Shown here in pieces: positions 58,351 to 64,000 of a stretch of DNA of 64,000 nt. The notes below the pieces were generated by a model, which searched no databases, was not told the DNA's origin, and worked only from the letters and a program-made list of their open reading frames with translations. This stretch comes from a virus. Position 1 is the first letter of the stretch; every line of letters starts with the position of its first letter. The stretch spans positions 62,001 to 126,000 of IMG/VR virus record IMGVR_UViG_3300036770_005052. One strand, written 5' to 3'. The translations under genes were made by a program, and so were the position numbers.

Positions 58351-58616
58351 AATCCTTCAACATCAACTATACCGTCAAAGTAAAACTCACAAAGTTCGGT
58401 AAAGAACTTCATAAGAAACTCTGGGAAGATTTTTGGAACTCTCACGGTAAATTGGATAAGTTTCCTTATACTCCACCAAAGGAAGATGAAAATGGATACT
58501 GTGAGTTTGTAATGTGGGACTTGATGAATAAGTTTGGTTCTTATTGTGTATTGGGATGCGAACAACCTTTTGATACTATTATTCTGATTGATGAGGAGTA
58601 TTTGAAAGATGATTGA
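58347..58616 (+). CDS. Conserved phage protein (89 aa)
   Basis: An 89-residue protein (MKSFNINYTVKVKLTKFGKE...) with DENGYCEFVMWDLMNKFGSY and a final EQPFDTIILIDEEYL. I recall this strand, helix and F.MWxLM.xFG core from unassigned proteins of several tailed phages. It overlaps the next peptide by eight bases. Confidence 0.65.
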   Translation: MKSFNINYTVKVKLTKFGKELHKKLWEDFWNSHGKLDKFPYTPPKEDENGYCEFVMWDLMNKFGSYCVLGCEQPFDTIILIDEEYLKDD

Positions 58617-58701
58617 GTTTCTTATGATTGTTATGCTTGTTTATATGGGAGGTTCTATGTTTTTGGGACTACTTGAATACCTTATGGATAGAAAGAAATG
58701 A
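58609..58701 (+). CDS. 30-aa membrane microprotein
   Basis: A 30-residue peptide (MIEFLMIVMLVYMGGSMFLG...) that is almost a single transmembrane helix followed by a basic DRKK end. It overlaps the previous gene by eight bases and the next by four, so it fits the coupling pattern of the operon exactly. Too short to assign. Confidence 0.55.
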   Translation: MIEFLMIVMLVYMGGSMFLGLLEYLMDRKK

Positions 58702-58880
58702 CTGAACCAAAAATAAAGAATATTCTTATACCCTACAAAAATAAAACGGTTTATGCTCCTTGTATTAAAACAGAATATGGTTGGTGTATTAATATGACTG
58801 ATGAGGTTATGAAAATTTTGGAAACAAATGAAATAAGAATTGACGGTGTTATTACTGTGGAGGATTTGAGAGATGACTAA
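58698..58880 (+). CDS. Hypothetical protein (60 aa)
   Basis: A 60-residue protein (MTEPKIKNILIPYKNKTVYA...) rich in beta strand with two Cys. It overlaps the next gene by eight bases. No family recognised. Confidence 0.58.
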   Translation: MTEPKIKNILIPYKNKTVYAPCIKTEYGWCINMTDEVMKILETNEIRIDGVITVEDLRDD

Positions 58881-59028
58881 ACTTGAACTTATTCAAAGAT
58901 TACAGAACTCCCCTTTTACTAGATGGTGGTGGAAAATGTGGATACATAACACAACCAGAAGAATTATAATGGTTCCTTTCTATAAAAATCCAGGAAAACA
59001 ATATGAACTTTGTAAATTTAGAGAATAA
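58873..59028 (+). CDS. Hypothetical basic protein (51 aa)
   Basis: A 51-residue basic protein (MTKLELIQRLQNSPFTRWWW...) with WWWKMWIHNTTRR. It shares one base with the next start. The basic, Trp-rich centre could bind membranes or nucleic acid. No family recognised. Confidence 0.55.
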   Translation: MTKLELIQRLQNSPFTRWWWKMWIHNTTRRIIMVPFYKNPGKQYELCKFRE

Positions 59029-59174
59029 TGACTGAAAAAAAGATTGTACATTTTGGGAAAGAATACATAATTCCACAAAATGTTATTGATGATTTGATGA
59101 AGTATCACGGTCTTGATGCCGTAGAAGCAGTGGAACAAATAGTAGAATTGAATGATGAGGTAAAAAATGACTGA
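59028..59174 (+). CDS. Hypothetical acidic protein (48 aa)
   Basis: A 48-residue protein (MTEKKIVHFGKEYIIPQNVI...) with a DDLMKYHGLDAVEAVEQIVE helix that has the spacing of a short ribbon-helix or helix-turn-helix element. It overlaps the next gene by eight bases (ATGACTGA). Function unknown. Confidence 0.55.
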   Translation: MTEKKIVHFGKEYIIPQNVIDDLMKYHGLDAVEAVEQIVELNDEVKND

Positions 59175-59388
59175 CAGATTAAATCACAAACTTGATGTAA
59201 GTAAAATTCAAACTCTTGAAGATGTGCGAAATGTTTTTGAGTGTATGAACTTGGTTGCTAATTCGAGTGAAACTAACGAACAGTATGAACTTCTCAAAGA
59301 GTATTTTACTATTCCTTATGTTCCAGAACCTTTGAAGTTTGATAAGGCAGATTTTGACTATCAAAATTATATTGAGGATTATAAATGA
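59167..59388 (+). CDS. Small paralogue family C, member 1 (73 aa)
   Basis: A 73-residue acidic protein (MTDRLNHKLDVSKIQTLEDV...) with LLKEYFTIPYVPEPLKFD. The order of NxKL start and (Y/K)xxxxIPxxPxxL motif recurs in the next gene, which suggests an old duplication. Function unknown. Confidence 0.58.
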   Translation: MTDRLNHKLDVSKIQTLEDVRNVFECMNLVANSSETNEQYELLKEYFTIPYVPEPLKFDKADFDYQNYIEDYK

Positions 59389-59918
59389 CTGAAAAAATAG
59401 GATACAAACTCAATCCAAAGAAACTCAAAAAAGCACCTCAATACATTACTCCTTATTTGTTTCTTGGTGCTTTTTATTACACCGAAGATTATGAGTATTT
59501 TGATGTAATCAAACCTTATCTTGATATTCCAGAACCACCCAAGTCATTAGAAGAAATCTCACAAGAATGTGAAGAGAAGTTTGATAAACATATTGAGAGT
59601 ATCAAGCATAAGTTTGCTGAACTCAAATGTCATCAAGAGTATCTGTACAATCAAAAGTTCAATAGGATTATTGAGAACTTTGAATACGCTAAGGAACACG
59701 GACAATTCCCAGTCAGATTTACAGTAGGTAATTTAGATTGTTCTAACCTTATTGCGAATAATACTGTATCTTGGAGCACAGAGTTTAGAATTGGTACAGA
59801 TGAAGTAGGATACTGGGACATCAAACCAAACATCAAAGTGTATCTGAAAAAGAAACCAAACCGTATTGTGAGATACTTTACCAAACTGCTTCTTGATTTT
59901 ACTTGGAAAGACAAATGA
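59385..59918 (+). CDS. Small paralogue family C, member 2, extended (177 aa)
   Basis: A 177-residue protein (MTEKIGYKLNPKKLKKAPQY...). After VIKPYLDIPEPPKSLEEI, which resembles the previous gene, comes a coiled-coil part (CEEKFDKHIESIKHKFAEL) and a beta-rich end with RFTVGNLDCSNLIANNTVSW. It is the largest protein of the small-gene arm. Function unknown. Confidence 0.64.
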   Translation: MTEKIGYKLNPKKLKKAPQYITPYLFLGAFYYTEDYEYFDVIKPYLDIPEPPKSLEEISQECEEKFDKHIESIKHKFAELKCHQEYLYNQKFNRIIENFEYAKEHGQFPVRFTVGNLDCSNLIANNTVSWSTEFRIGTDEVGYWDIKPNIKVYLKKKPNRIVRYFTKLLLDFTWKDK

Positions 59919-60118
59919 AACTAACTGCTGCTGATATGATGGTGATTGTGGATACTCTCAATCATAGTTTGCGAATTGGAAATTATGGTGGAGGATTTAC
60001 TACAGAAACCCGAGAACAAACTATGAATGCTGTGATTGATATTATGGCAAATATGGGTGCAGAAGTTGTCTGTGGTGATGTAGAACCTATTGTAGTGAGT
60101 GGAGATGTTGAAGAATGA
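59915..60118 (+). CDS. Hypothetical protein (67 aa)
   Basis: A 67-residue protein (MKLTAADMMVIVDTLNHSLR...) with GGGFTTETREQTMNAVIDIM. The xxxxLxxSLRIxxxGGxFTxETREQ pattern is familiar from unassigned phage proteins. The ATG at 59915 overlaps the previous stop by four bases. Confidence 0.62.
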   Translation: MKLTAADMMVIVDTLNHSLRIGNYGGGFTTETREQTMNAVIDIMANMGAEVVCGDVEPIVVSGDVEE

Positions 60119-60420
60119 CTAATCCTCTTATAGACAAATATAATGAAATCTACGGAAAGAAAGAGATTAAAAGTCCAATAACTTTATCAGACCCAAATAT
60201 TTCACTTACAACAATACCATCAGTAGCAACATCAACCACAGGTATTACAAAGGCATCAAATTTTCTAACTCACGATATTCACGATACGGAGAAAACTTTT
60301 CTACAAGTCGCAGATAAAATCAAACAAGGAAAAGCAAAGGTAGGAAGTGTGAGTATAGAACACGATGTTATGCTTATGGGTGGAACAAAAGTATTTTTTG
60401 AGGTTTATGTTAACAATTGA
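60115..60420 (+). CDS. Hypothetical Thr/Ser-rich protein (101 aa)
   Basis: A 101-residue protein (MTNPLIDKYNEIYGKKEIKS...). The middle is Thr/Ser-rich (LTTIPSVATSTTGITKAS), then a helix with FLQVADKIKQGKAKVGSV and a final strand pair. No family recognised. Confidence 0.6.
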   Translation: MTNPLIDKYNEIYGKKEIKSPITLSDPNISLTTIPSVATSTTGITKASNFLTHDIHDTEKTFLQVADKIKQGKAKVGSVSIEHDVMLMGGTKVFFEVYVNN

Positions 60421-60565
60421 AGAACTCCAAAAATACTTGGATGATAATAAAATCACCCTTGAAGAGTATATGAGAGCAAATATGATTACTGATGAAGACA
60501 GGAAATATTTTGATAAGATATGGATGGATGCGATTTATAAGAACTTGGGTGAGGACACTTTCTAA
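60407..60565 (+). CDS. Hypothetical acidic helical protein (52 aa)
   Basis: A 52-residue protein (MLTIEELQKYLDDNKITLEE...) with an acidic helix pair. The ATG at 60407 overlaps the previous gene by 14 bases. Its end EDTF is encoded by the conserved block of the next promoter module, as in the gene at 51434. Confidence 0.6.
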   Translation: MLTIEELQKYLDDNKITLEEYMRANMITDEDRKYFDKIWMDAIYKNLGEDTF

Positions 60566-60566
60566 A

Positions 60567-60609
60567 CTGGCACAGGGGATGCTCTGGGTGCCTCTGTGGG
60601 TGGTATGAT
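60567..60609 (+). promoter_or_regulatory. Repeated promoter module, copy 9 (no T-run)
   Basis: ACTGGCACA (GGCACA 60569-60574), 29 bases, TATGAT 60604-60609. The spacer is GC-rich with weak pairing and no T-run. CTCTCATACACACAAAGGACTG follows. Confidence 0.72.
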
Positions 60610-60632
60610 ACTCTCATACACACAAAGGACTG

Positions 60633-60821
60633 ATGACTTCAAAAACCATATCAATTGGTGATTGGAAAATTAAAACTTTGACTGAAACAGAAGTCAAAGA
60701 TATTATTGCTATGCTTCGTCAGGCACAACAAGACAATCTTGATGATGAGCATTCTTATGAGTACTTCAAAAAATTAGCATCAAAAATTCACCGAATGGGA
60801 CTTGCTTTTCAATCTCTTTGA
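60633..60821 (+). CDS. Hypothetical protein (62 aa)
   Basis: A 62-residue protein (MTSKTISIGDWKIKTLTETE...) with VKDIIAMLRQAQQDNLDDEH. AAAGGACTG precedes the ATG. It is alone in its unit, since a new -10 begins at its stop. No family recognised. Confidence 0.62.
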   Translation: MTSKTISIGDWKIKTLTETEVKDIIAMLRQAQQDNLDDEHSYEYFKKLASKIHRMGLAFQSL

Positions 60822-60827
60822 TATAAT
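60817..60827 (+). promoter_or_regulatory. Short promoter variant TTTGATATAAT
   Basis: TATAAT 60822-60827 overlaps the stop of the upstream gene. The flank ACTCTCATAAGAAACAAACCG matches full modules, but GGCACA and the hairpin are missing. Twin of the site at 51957. Confidence 0.62.
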
Positions 60828-60848
60828 ACTCTCATAAGAAACAAACCG

Positions 60849-61022
60849 ATGAATTACGAAACTGACATCATCATTCATCAGTATTCATCTGATGGAGATT
60901 TTTATTACAAACTCAAAGTCACAGATGTAATGAATATGGATTATCTGTATATGGGTAATGCTCCAACACTTGAAGGTGTTATGGAATGTATCCAACTTCA
61001 CCTCAAACAACACCAGAACTGA
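60849..61022 (+). CDS. Hypothetical protein (57 aa)
   Basis: A 57-residue protein (MNYETDIIIHQYSSDGDFYY...) with LEGVMECIQLHLKQH at the end. The start and the preceding AAACCGATG context match the gene at 49012. Function unknown. Confidence 0.6.
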   Translation: MNYETDIIIHQYSSDGDFYYKLKVTDVMNMDYLYMGNAPTLEGVMECIQLHLKQHQN

Positions 61023-61023
61023 A

Positions 61024-61209
61024 ATGACTGACCAAGAAAAACTTTACAAACTCTGTATTCTTGAGTTGCTGATTGCGATTGATGAGGATGTAGTGGATTG
61101 GAGGAACTATCCTAAACTCTGGGAAGCAGTTAAACTTGCCGACAGAACTCTTGACATTTGGGCAGGAGACAATCTCAAACAAATGAAAGCAGAACTTGAA
61201 GAGGTGTAA
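61024..61209 (+). CDS. Hypothetical protein (61 aa)
   Basis: A 61-residue acidic protein (MTDQEKLYKLCILELLIAID...) with VVDWRNYPKLWEAVKLADR. The ATG at 61024 follows the previous stop by one base. No family recognised. Confidence 0.6.
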   Translation: MTDQEKLYKLCILELLIAIDEDVVDWRNYPKLWEAVKLADRTLDIWAGDNLKQMKAELEEV

Positions 61210-61216
61210 AAACTAA

Positions 61217-61411
61217 ATGAAATACAACATCAAAAAACAACAAATCATTCAAAATGAAGAAGAAGGTTGGAGTTTTCAATTTTGGGAAGAGGTAGATTTT
61301 GTAAAGATTGTTTATTTTGAACAACTACTTTCAAAAACAACAGAATTTCGTATTCCTAAAGATTGTGTAGAATATTTTATTGATGCTTTGGAGAACCTGA
61401 ATGACACTTGA
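61217..61411 (+). CDS. Small paralogue family D, member 1 (64 aa)
   Basis: A 64-residue protein (MKYNIKKQQIIQNEEEGWSF...) ending with TEFRIPKDCVEYFIDALENL. The IPKDCxxxFIDALExL end is shared with the gene at 62726. Its last residues NDT are encoded by the next promoter module. Confidence 0.66.
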   Translation: MKYNIKKQQIIQNEEEGWSFQFWEEVDFVKIVYFEQLLSKTTEFRIPKDCVEYFIDALENLNDT

Positions 61412-61415
61412 AGAA

Positions 61416-61458
61416 CTGGCACAGGGGGTCTCCACAAGACCCCTTTTTGCCTTATAAT
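61416..61458 (+). promoter_or_regulatory. Repeated promoter module, copy 10, with terminator
   Basis: ACTGGCACA (GGCACA 61418-61423), 29 bases, TATAAT 61453-61458. GGGGTC and GACCCC form a perfect 6-bp stem with a 7-base loop, followed by TTTTT. Confidence 0.86.
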
Positions 61459-61483
61459 ACTCTCATAGACAAAGGAACTCCAA

Positions 61484-61687
61484 ATGGCAATTGACACCAG
61501 CACCTGCATCAACATTCTTCCCGATGAGGAATGGTATTACACAGTTGAAGACTCAAATATTGTCACCAGTATGGATGGTTGCACCATTTCCTATTGGCAA
61601 GATGGAAAACGGCATACTCACATTACGATGGAAAAAGAAGAAGCACTCGCAGTAGCAGACGCAATTTACAAACTCTTTAAGAACTGA
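61484..61687 (+). CDS. Hypothetical protein (67 aa)
   Basis: A 67-residue protein (MAIDTSTCINILPDEEWYYT...) with HTHITMEKEEALAVADAIYK at the end, a helix plan similar to family D ends. AAAGGAACT precedes the ATG. No family recognised. Confidence 0.62.
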   Translation: MAIDTSTCINILPDEEWYYTVEDSNIVTSMDGCTISYWQDGKRHTHITMEKEEALAVADAIYKLFKN

Positions 61688-61688
61688 A

Positions 61689-62018
61689 ATGATTGACCTT
61701 TCACAACTGACCAAAGAACAACTCAACGAACTTGAACTTCAAATCCAAAAGCATAAGGAACAACAGAAGGTAAAGGATGCTTTGGAAAATCTAAAAGGTT
61801 ATAAAGTAACTTTTTATATGAGGTTTGACCCTGAAAAGCATAAAGATAATGATATGCTTACAGATGATGGAGAACTTGACCCAAACATTTTTGCTGATTA
61901 TCTGTGTGATAATCTTGTTACAGACCTGATTAGAAATTTTGAATTGTATGGTTATGAAGATGTGAGTTATCCTATTGTGGAGATAGCAACAGAAGAAGAA
62001 ATTAAACACCAATTTTGA
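61689..62018 (+). CDS. Hypothetical protein (109 aa)
   Basis: A 109-residue protein: a coiled-coil-like start (LTKEQLNELELQIQKHKEQQ) and an acidic beta/alpha end with DPNIFADYLCDNLVTDLIRN. No family recognised. Confidence 0.6.
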   Translation: MIDLSQLTKEQLNELELQIQKHKEQQKVKDALENLKGYKVTFYMRFDPEKHKDNDMLTDDGELDPNIFADYLCDNLVTDLIRNFELYGYEDVSYPIVEIATEEEIKHQF

Positions 62019-62028
62019 GGAAACTGAA

Positions 62029-62418
62029 ATGAAACCCTTTGATTACTATTCCAAATCACAAACTGCTTATCCCAACAAAAAGGATTACATCAAGTATTAT
62101 GTTTATGATAAGGGTGAAGTTCTTTGGTCTGGGCATGACTATGAAAAAACTAAACCTGAATTAGAAAAAGAGTATCCTGATGCTGTGATTCAGGTAGTTC
62201 TTGATAAAGAAGGATACAAAGCACACCAACTTCAATATGCAGATGAAAAGCATAAACTTCACGAGGAGTTTGTGAATGACCTTTTTGAGAACTTTAATGT
62301 GACTGATAATCCTAAAAGGCAAAAGGCATTTGACCTTGCTTGGGAAAAGGGACACTCTAATGGTCTTGAAGAAGTTTATAATGAGTTTTATGACCTTGTA
62401 GAACTTATTAAAGATTGA
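62029..62418 (+). CDS. Hypothetical protein (129 aa)
   Basis: A 129-residue charged protein (MKPFDYYSKSQTAYPNKKDY...) with a helical second half (QKAFDLAWEKGHSNGLEEVY). FDLAWEKGHSNG is familiar from small phage proteins without known role. GAGGAAACTG precedes the ATG. Confidence 0.62.
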   Translation: MKPFDYYSKSQTAYPNKKDYIKYYVYDKGEVLWSGHDYEKTKPELEKEYPDAVIQVVLDKEGYKAHQLQYADEKHKLHEEFVNDLFENFNVTDNPKRQKAFDLAWEKGHSNGLEEVYNEFYDLVELIKD

Positions 62419-62432
62419 GGACACTTCTCAAA

Positions 62433-62475
62433 CTGGCACAGTGGGTGCTTCACGGCATCCCAGATGCCTTATAAT
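62433..62475 (+). promoter_or_regulatory. Repeated promoter module, copy 11 (no T-run)
   Basis: ACTGGCACA (GGCACA 62435-62440), 29 bases, TATAAT 62470-62475. GGGTGC pairs with GCATCC. No T-run. GAGGACACTTCTCAA precedes it after the upstream stop. Confidence 0.78.
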
Positions 62476-62498
62476 ACTCTCATACACACAGAGGACTA

Positions 62499-62729
62499 AT
62501 GAAACGCAACAACTTTGATCTTATGGATGCTTGGATTGTTTTGGTTGCTGGTGGTGCTGTTTTGGTTATTACTGTTGCTCCCATCATAGGAGTTATGAAA
62601 GTCATTACAACTCAACAAGCACTCAACGAACAGTGTGGGACTCACTACAACTTCTTCCAAGTTACTACTGCGGGTGATAATCTTTCCCGTCTTTGCCAAA
62701 TCAAAAATCAAACGGTGACTATCAAATGA
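62499..62729 (+). CDS. Small membrane protein (76 aa)
   Basis: One long hydrophobic segment at about residues 10-36 (AWIVLVAGGAVLVITVAPII), then a soluble tail with two Cys (NEQCGTHYNFF, LSRLCQIKN). The plan, a membrane anchor followed by a two-Cys tail, resembles the protein at 52962. Function unknown. Confidence 0.65.
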   Translation: MKRNNFDLMDAWIVLVAGGAVLVITVAPIIGVMKVITTQQALNEQCGTHYNFFQVTTAGDNLSRLCQIKNQTVTIK

Positions 62730-62926
62730 CTTATCAAATCACAAAAGAAATTCGTATTCTTCACGAACAAGATGATTGGGATTATGTTTTTACAACTGAT
62801 GAGTATGGAACTGTGAGTGTTATTAGTTCCGAAGGTTTAGAGGCAATGACTGGTAAAACTACAACCATTTACATTCCCAAAGATTGTATTCAACACTTTA
62901 TTGATGCTCTGGAGCAACTGAAATGA
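62726..62926 (+). CDS. Small paralogue family D, member 2 (66 aa)
   Basis: A 66-residue protein (MTYQITKEIRILHEQDDWDY...) ending TIYIPKDCIQHFIDALEQLK. It is a relative of the gene at 61217. The ATG at 62726 overlaps the previous stop by four bases. Confidence 0.66.
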   Translation: MTYQITKEIRILHEQDDWDYVFTTDEYGTVSVISSEGLEAMTGKTTTIYIPKDCIQHFIDALEQLK

Positions 62927-63090
62927 CTGAACAAGAAGAACTTCTCAAAGAATATCAAAAAGAAGTTGAGAAATGTTGGGAACTTGCTCAAAAACTTGAT
63001 ACTCTAAATCCTGAACTTGTTGGTGCCTTTACTGGAACACCAAGTCAAAGGATTGAACGACAACTTTATGCTCTTGGTGTTTTGGAATGA
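62923..63090 (+). CDS. Hypothetical helical protein (55 aa)
   Basis: A 55-residue protein (MTEQEELLKEYQKEVEKCWE...) with a charged helix and GAFTGTPSQRIERQL. Coupled to both neighbours. No family recognised. Confidence 0.58.
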   Translation: MTEQEELLKEYQKEVEKCWELAQKLDTLNPELVGAFTGTPSQRIERQLYALGVLE

Positions 63091-63311
63091 CTGACCTCGC
63101 AAAATCCGTAAAGATTAACCCTTATACTGGAAAGATTTCAATTATGTGTGATGACCGAGTTGCCTTTACTATTAGTATTCTTGACGGTCATACTATTGAG
63201 GTTCGTGGTGGTGATGTAGTAATGGATAAAGGAGTTGCTTATGATGAAAAACTTCAAATCACTCCTTGTTATTCTAATGTGGTTCAAGTAAGCAAAATGA
63301 GGTATGAGTGA
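63087..63311 (+). CDS. Hypothetical protein (74 aa)
   Basis: A 74-residue beta-rich protein (MTDLAKSVKINPYTGKISIM...) with VRGGDVVMDKGVAYDEKLQI. No family recognised. Confidence 0.6.
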   Translation: MTDLAKSVKINPYTGKISIMCDDRVAFTISILDGHTIEVRGGDVVMDKGVAYDEKLQITPCYSNVVQVSKMRYE

Positions 63312-63312
63312 A

Positions 63313-63642
63313 ATGACTGCCTTTAATTACAAAGGATACGGACGCATCTACACTAATCCAGAGAACATTCAAGATGTAGAAAACATTATTCAAGAACTTG
63401 ATGAGTTTGAGTGGGGTTATTATACAGGAGGACTTGTAGCATCTTGGGATATGTATCCAAATGTTGAGTATGTTGGTAAGTTTGAACTGAATGAAGAAAA
63501 GTTCAAACAAATCTGTAAGGAACGAAACATTCCTGTTTTTGTCTTTAATGCTTATGATAATGATTATCCTCGTGGTTATGTCAAAACCTTGACTGTAGAA
63601 GAAATCAAAACACTTTCTTATGGAGAACTGAAATGGAAATAA
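63313..63642 (+). CDS. Hypothetical protein (109 aa)
   Basis: A 109-residue protein (MTAFNYKGYGRIYTNPENIQ...) with a DVENIIQELDEFEW helix and PVFVFNAYDNDYPRGYVKT. The ATG at 63313 fits the GTGAAATGACT context of other starts; an ATG three codons earlier at 63304 is possible. It overlaps the next gene by ten bases. Confidence 0.62.
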   Translation: MTAFNYKGYGRIYTNPENIQDVENIIQELDEFEWGYYTGGLVASWDMYPNVEYVGKFELNEEKFKQICKERNIPVFVFNAYDNDYPRGYVKTLTVEEIKTLSYGELKWK

Positions 63643-63965
63643 CTATTCAAGCAACTGAACTTCTTCAACTCTTCACCAAAGCAGAAAAACTTGACTTAAG
63701 TGTTAAGGTTCATGAGGACAAAGATGGGGATTATGTAATTCGCATCTATGAAATGTTCCGTCCAGAAAAGTTTGAAGAAAAAGTAGTCATCGATCAGAAT
63801 GGTGGAAGCAGTTGGAACAAAGGTTCGTATAGTTTTGATGCTATGATGGATGTTCTTGATGGGATGTTGGAAGAAAAACTATTGGAGGAAATCAAAGCAC
63901 GAAAACGACAAGAACTGATTGCTCGTTTGACTGATGAAGAAAAAGAACTTCTGGGGGTAAAATGA
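63633..63965 (+). CDS. Hypothetical protein (110 aa)
   Basis: A 110-residue protein (MEITIQATELLQLFTKAEKL...) with a strand-rich centre (EDKDGDYVIRIYEMF) and a charged C-terminal helix (LLEEIKARKRQELIARL). No family recognised. Confidence 0.62.
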   Translation: MEITIQATELLQLFTKAEKLDLSVKVHEDKDGDYVIRIYEMFRPEKFEEKVVIDQNGGSSWNKGSYSFDAMMDVLDGMLEEKLLEEIKARKRQELIARLTDEEKELLGVK

Positions 63966-64000
63966 AACTCAACACTATTGTTTTACTGAATGCTTATCAA
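63962..64000 (+). CDS. Start of a further small gene, cut by window end
   Basis: ATG at 63962 overlaps the previous stop as ATGA. Thirteen codons (MKLNTIVLLNAYQ) are visible and the frame runs off the right edge. The coupling pattern supports it as a real gene. Confidence 0.6.
   Translation, partial: MKLNTIVLLNAYQ

Noticed and set aside
59028-59174. HigA- or Xre-type regulator
   Set aside because: One helix pair has suitable spacing, but 48 residues are too few for the five-helix domain. It is left as hypothetical.
46174-62475. The repeated modules as attachment sites or insertion sequences
   Set aside because: They carry no target duplication or transposase, always lie before a start codon with a -10 at fixed distance, and their variable parts keep pairing. 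Regulatory function explains them better.

Overview
The window is the genome of a T4-like myovirus whose host is most likely a cyanobacterium. The evidence is the T4 core set (gp33, gp59, gp32, gp53, gp48, gp4, gp54-like, gp26, gp51, gp5, UvsW-like helicase) together with cyanophage companions: thyX, phoH, a DUF1825-like gene, DUF4278-type YRGV peptides, and an RNA element of the cyanobacterial glnA/Downstream-peptide (glutamine) class. The DNA is AT-rich and almost entirely coding. No integrase, insertion sequence or CRISPR array was seen.

Layout. 1-1.3 kb: end of a DUF6433-like gene, a hypothetical gene, then a strong promoter, a glutamine-riboswitch-like leader and three peptides, closed by a textbook terminator. 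1.36-6.3 kb: nucleotide metabolism and replication/late-transcription genes (two peptides, thyX, hypothetical, phoH, PD-(D/E)XK nuclease, gp33, gp59, DUF1825-like, gp32). 6.3-8.9 kb, minus strand: gp53, gp48, hypothetical, gp4. 8.9-18.4 kb: tail tube/baseplate hub operon (gp54-like, gp26, gp51, two tape-measure-like proteins, one carrying a tail lysozyme domain, gp27-like, gp5 without lysozyme, separate spike beta-helix). 18.4-30.8 kb: two giant collagen-like fibres, a small structural protein and a tip-like protein. 30.8-31.5 kb: promoter-rich segment with two peptides (one Phd/YefM-like), two odd class II tRNA genes and a hairpin between them. 31.5-43.6 kb: second fibre locus: a 2042-aa fibre with a C-terminal S74 chaperone, two 2OG-Fe(II) oxygenase-like proteins, a glycine-rich adhesin, a DUF3431-like protein and a 752-aa repeat fibre. 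43.6-45 kb: a candidate small RNA and a UvsW-like helicase.

45-64 kb: about 75 very small plus-strand genes. Forty neighbouring pairs overlap by exactly four bases (ATGA), so translation is probably coupled. They are divided into short operons by eleven copies of one promoter module: ACTGGCACA, then 29-30 variable bases, then a -10 hexamer. The variable bases form a hairpin in most copies, and six copies end in a T-run, so the module looks like a terminator for one operon built into the promoter of the next. This array and the riboswitch-peptide locus are the least ordinary features of the window.

Working model: housekeeping sigma-70 promoters (TTGACN/17/TATAAT) drive the riboswitch locus, gp32 and the tRNAs; ATAAATA late promoters, presumably gp33/gp55-dependent, drive virion genes; the repeated module drives the small-gene arm. 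All assignments come from reading the sequence and from remembered family features. No database search was run.
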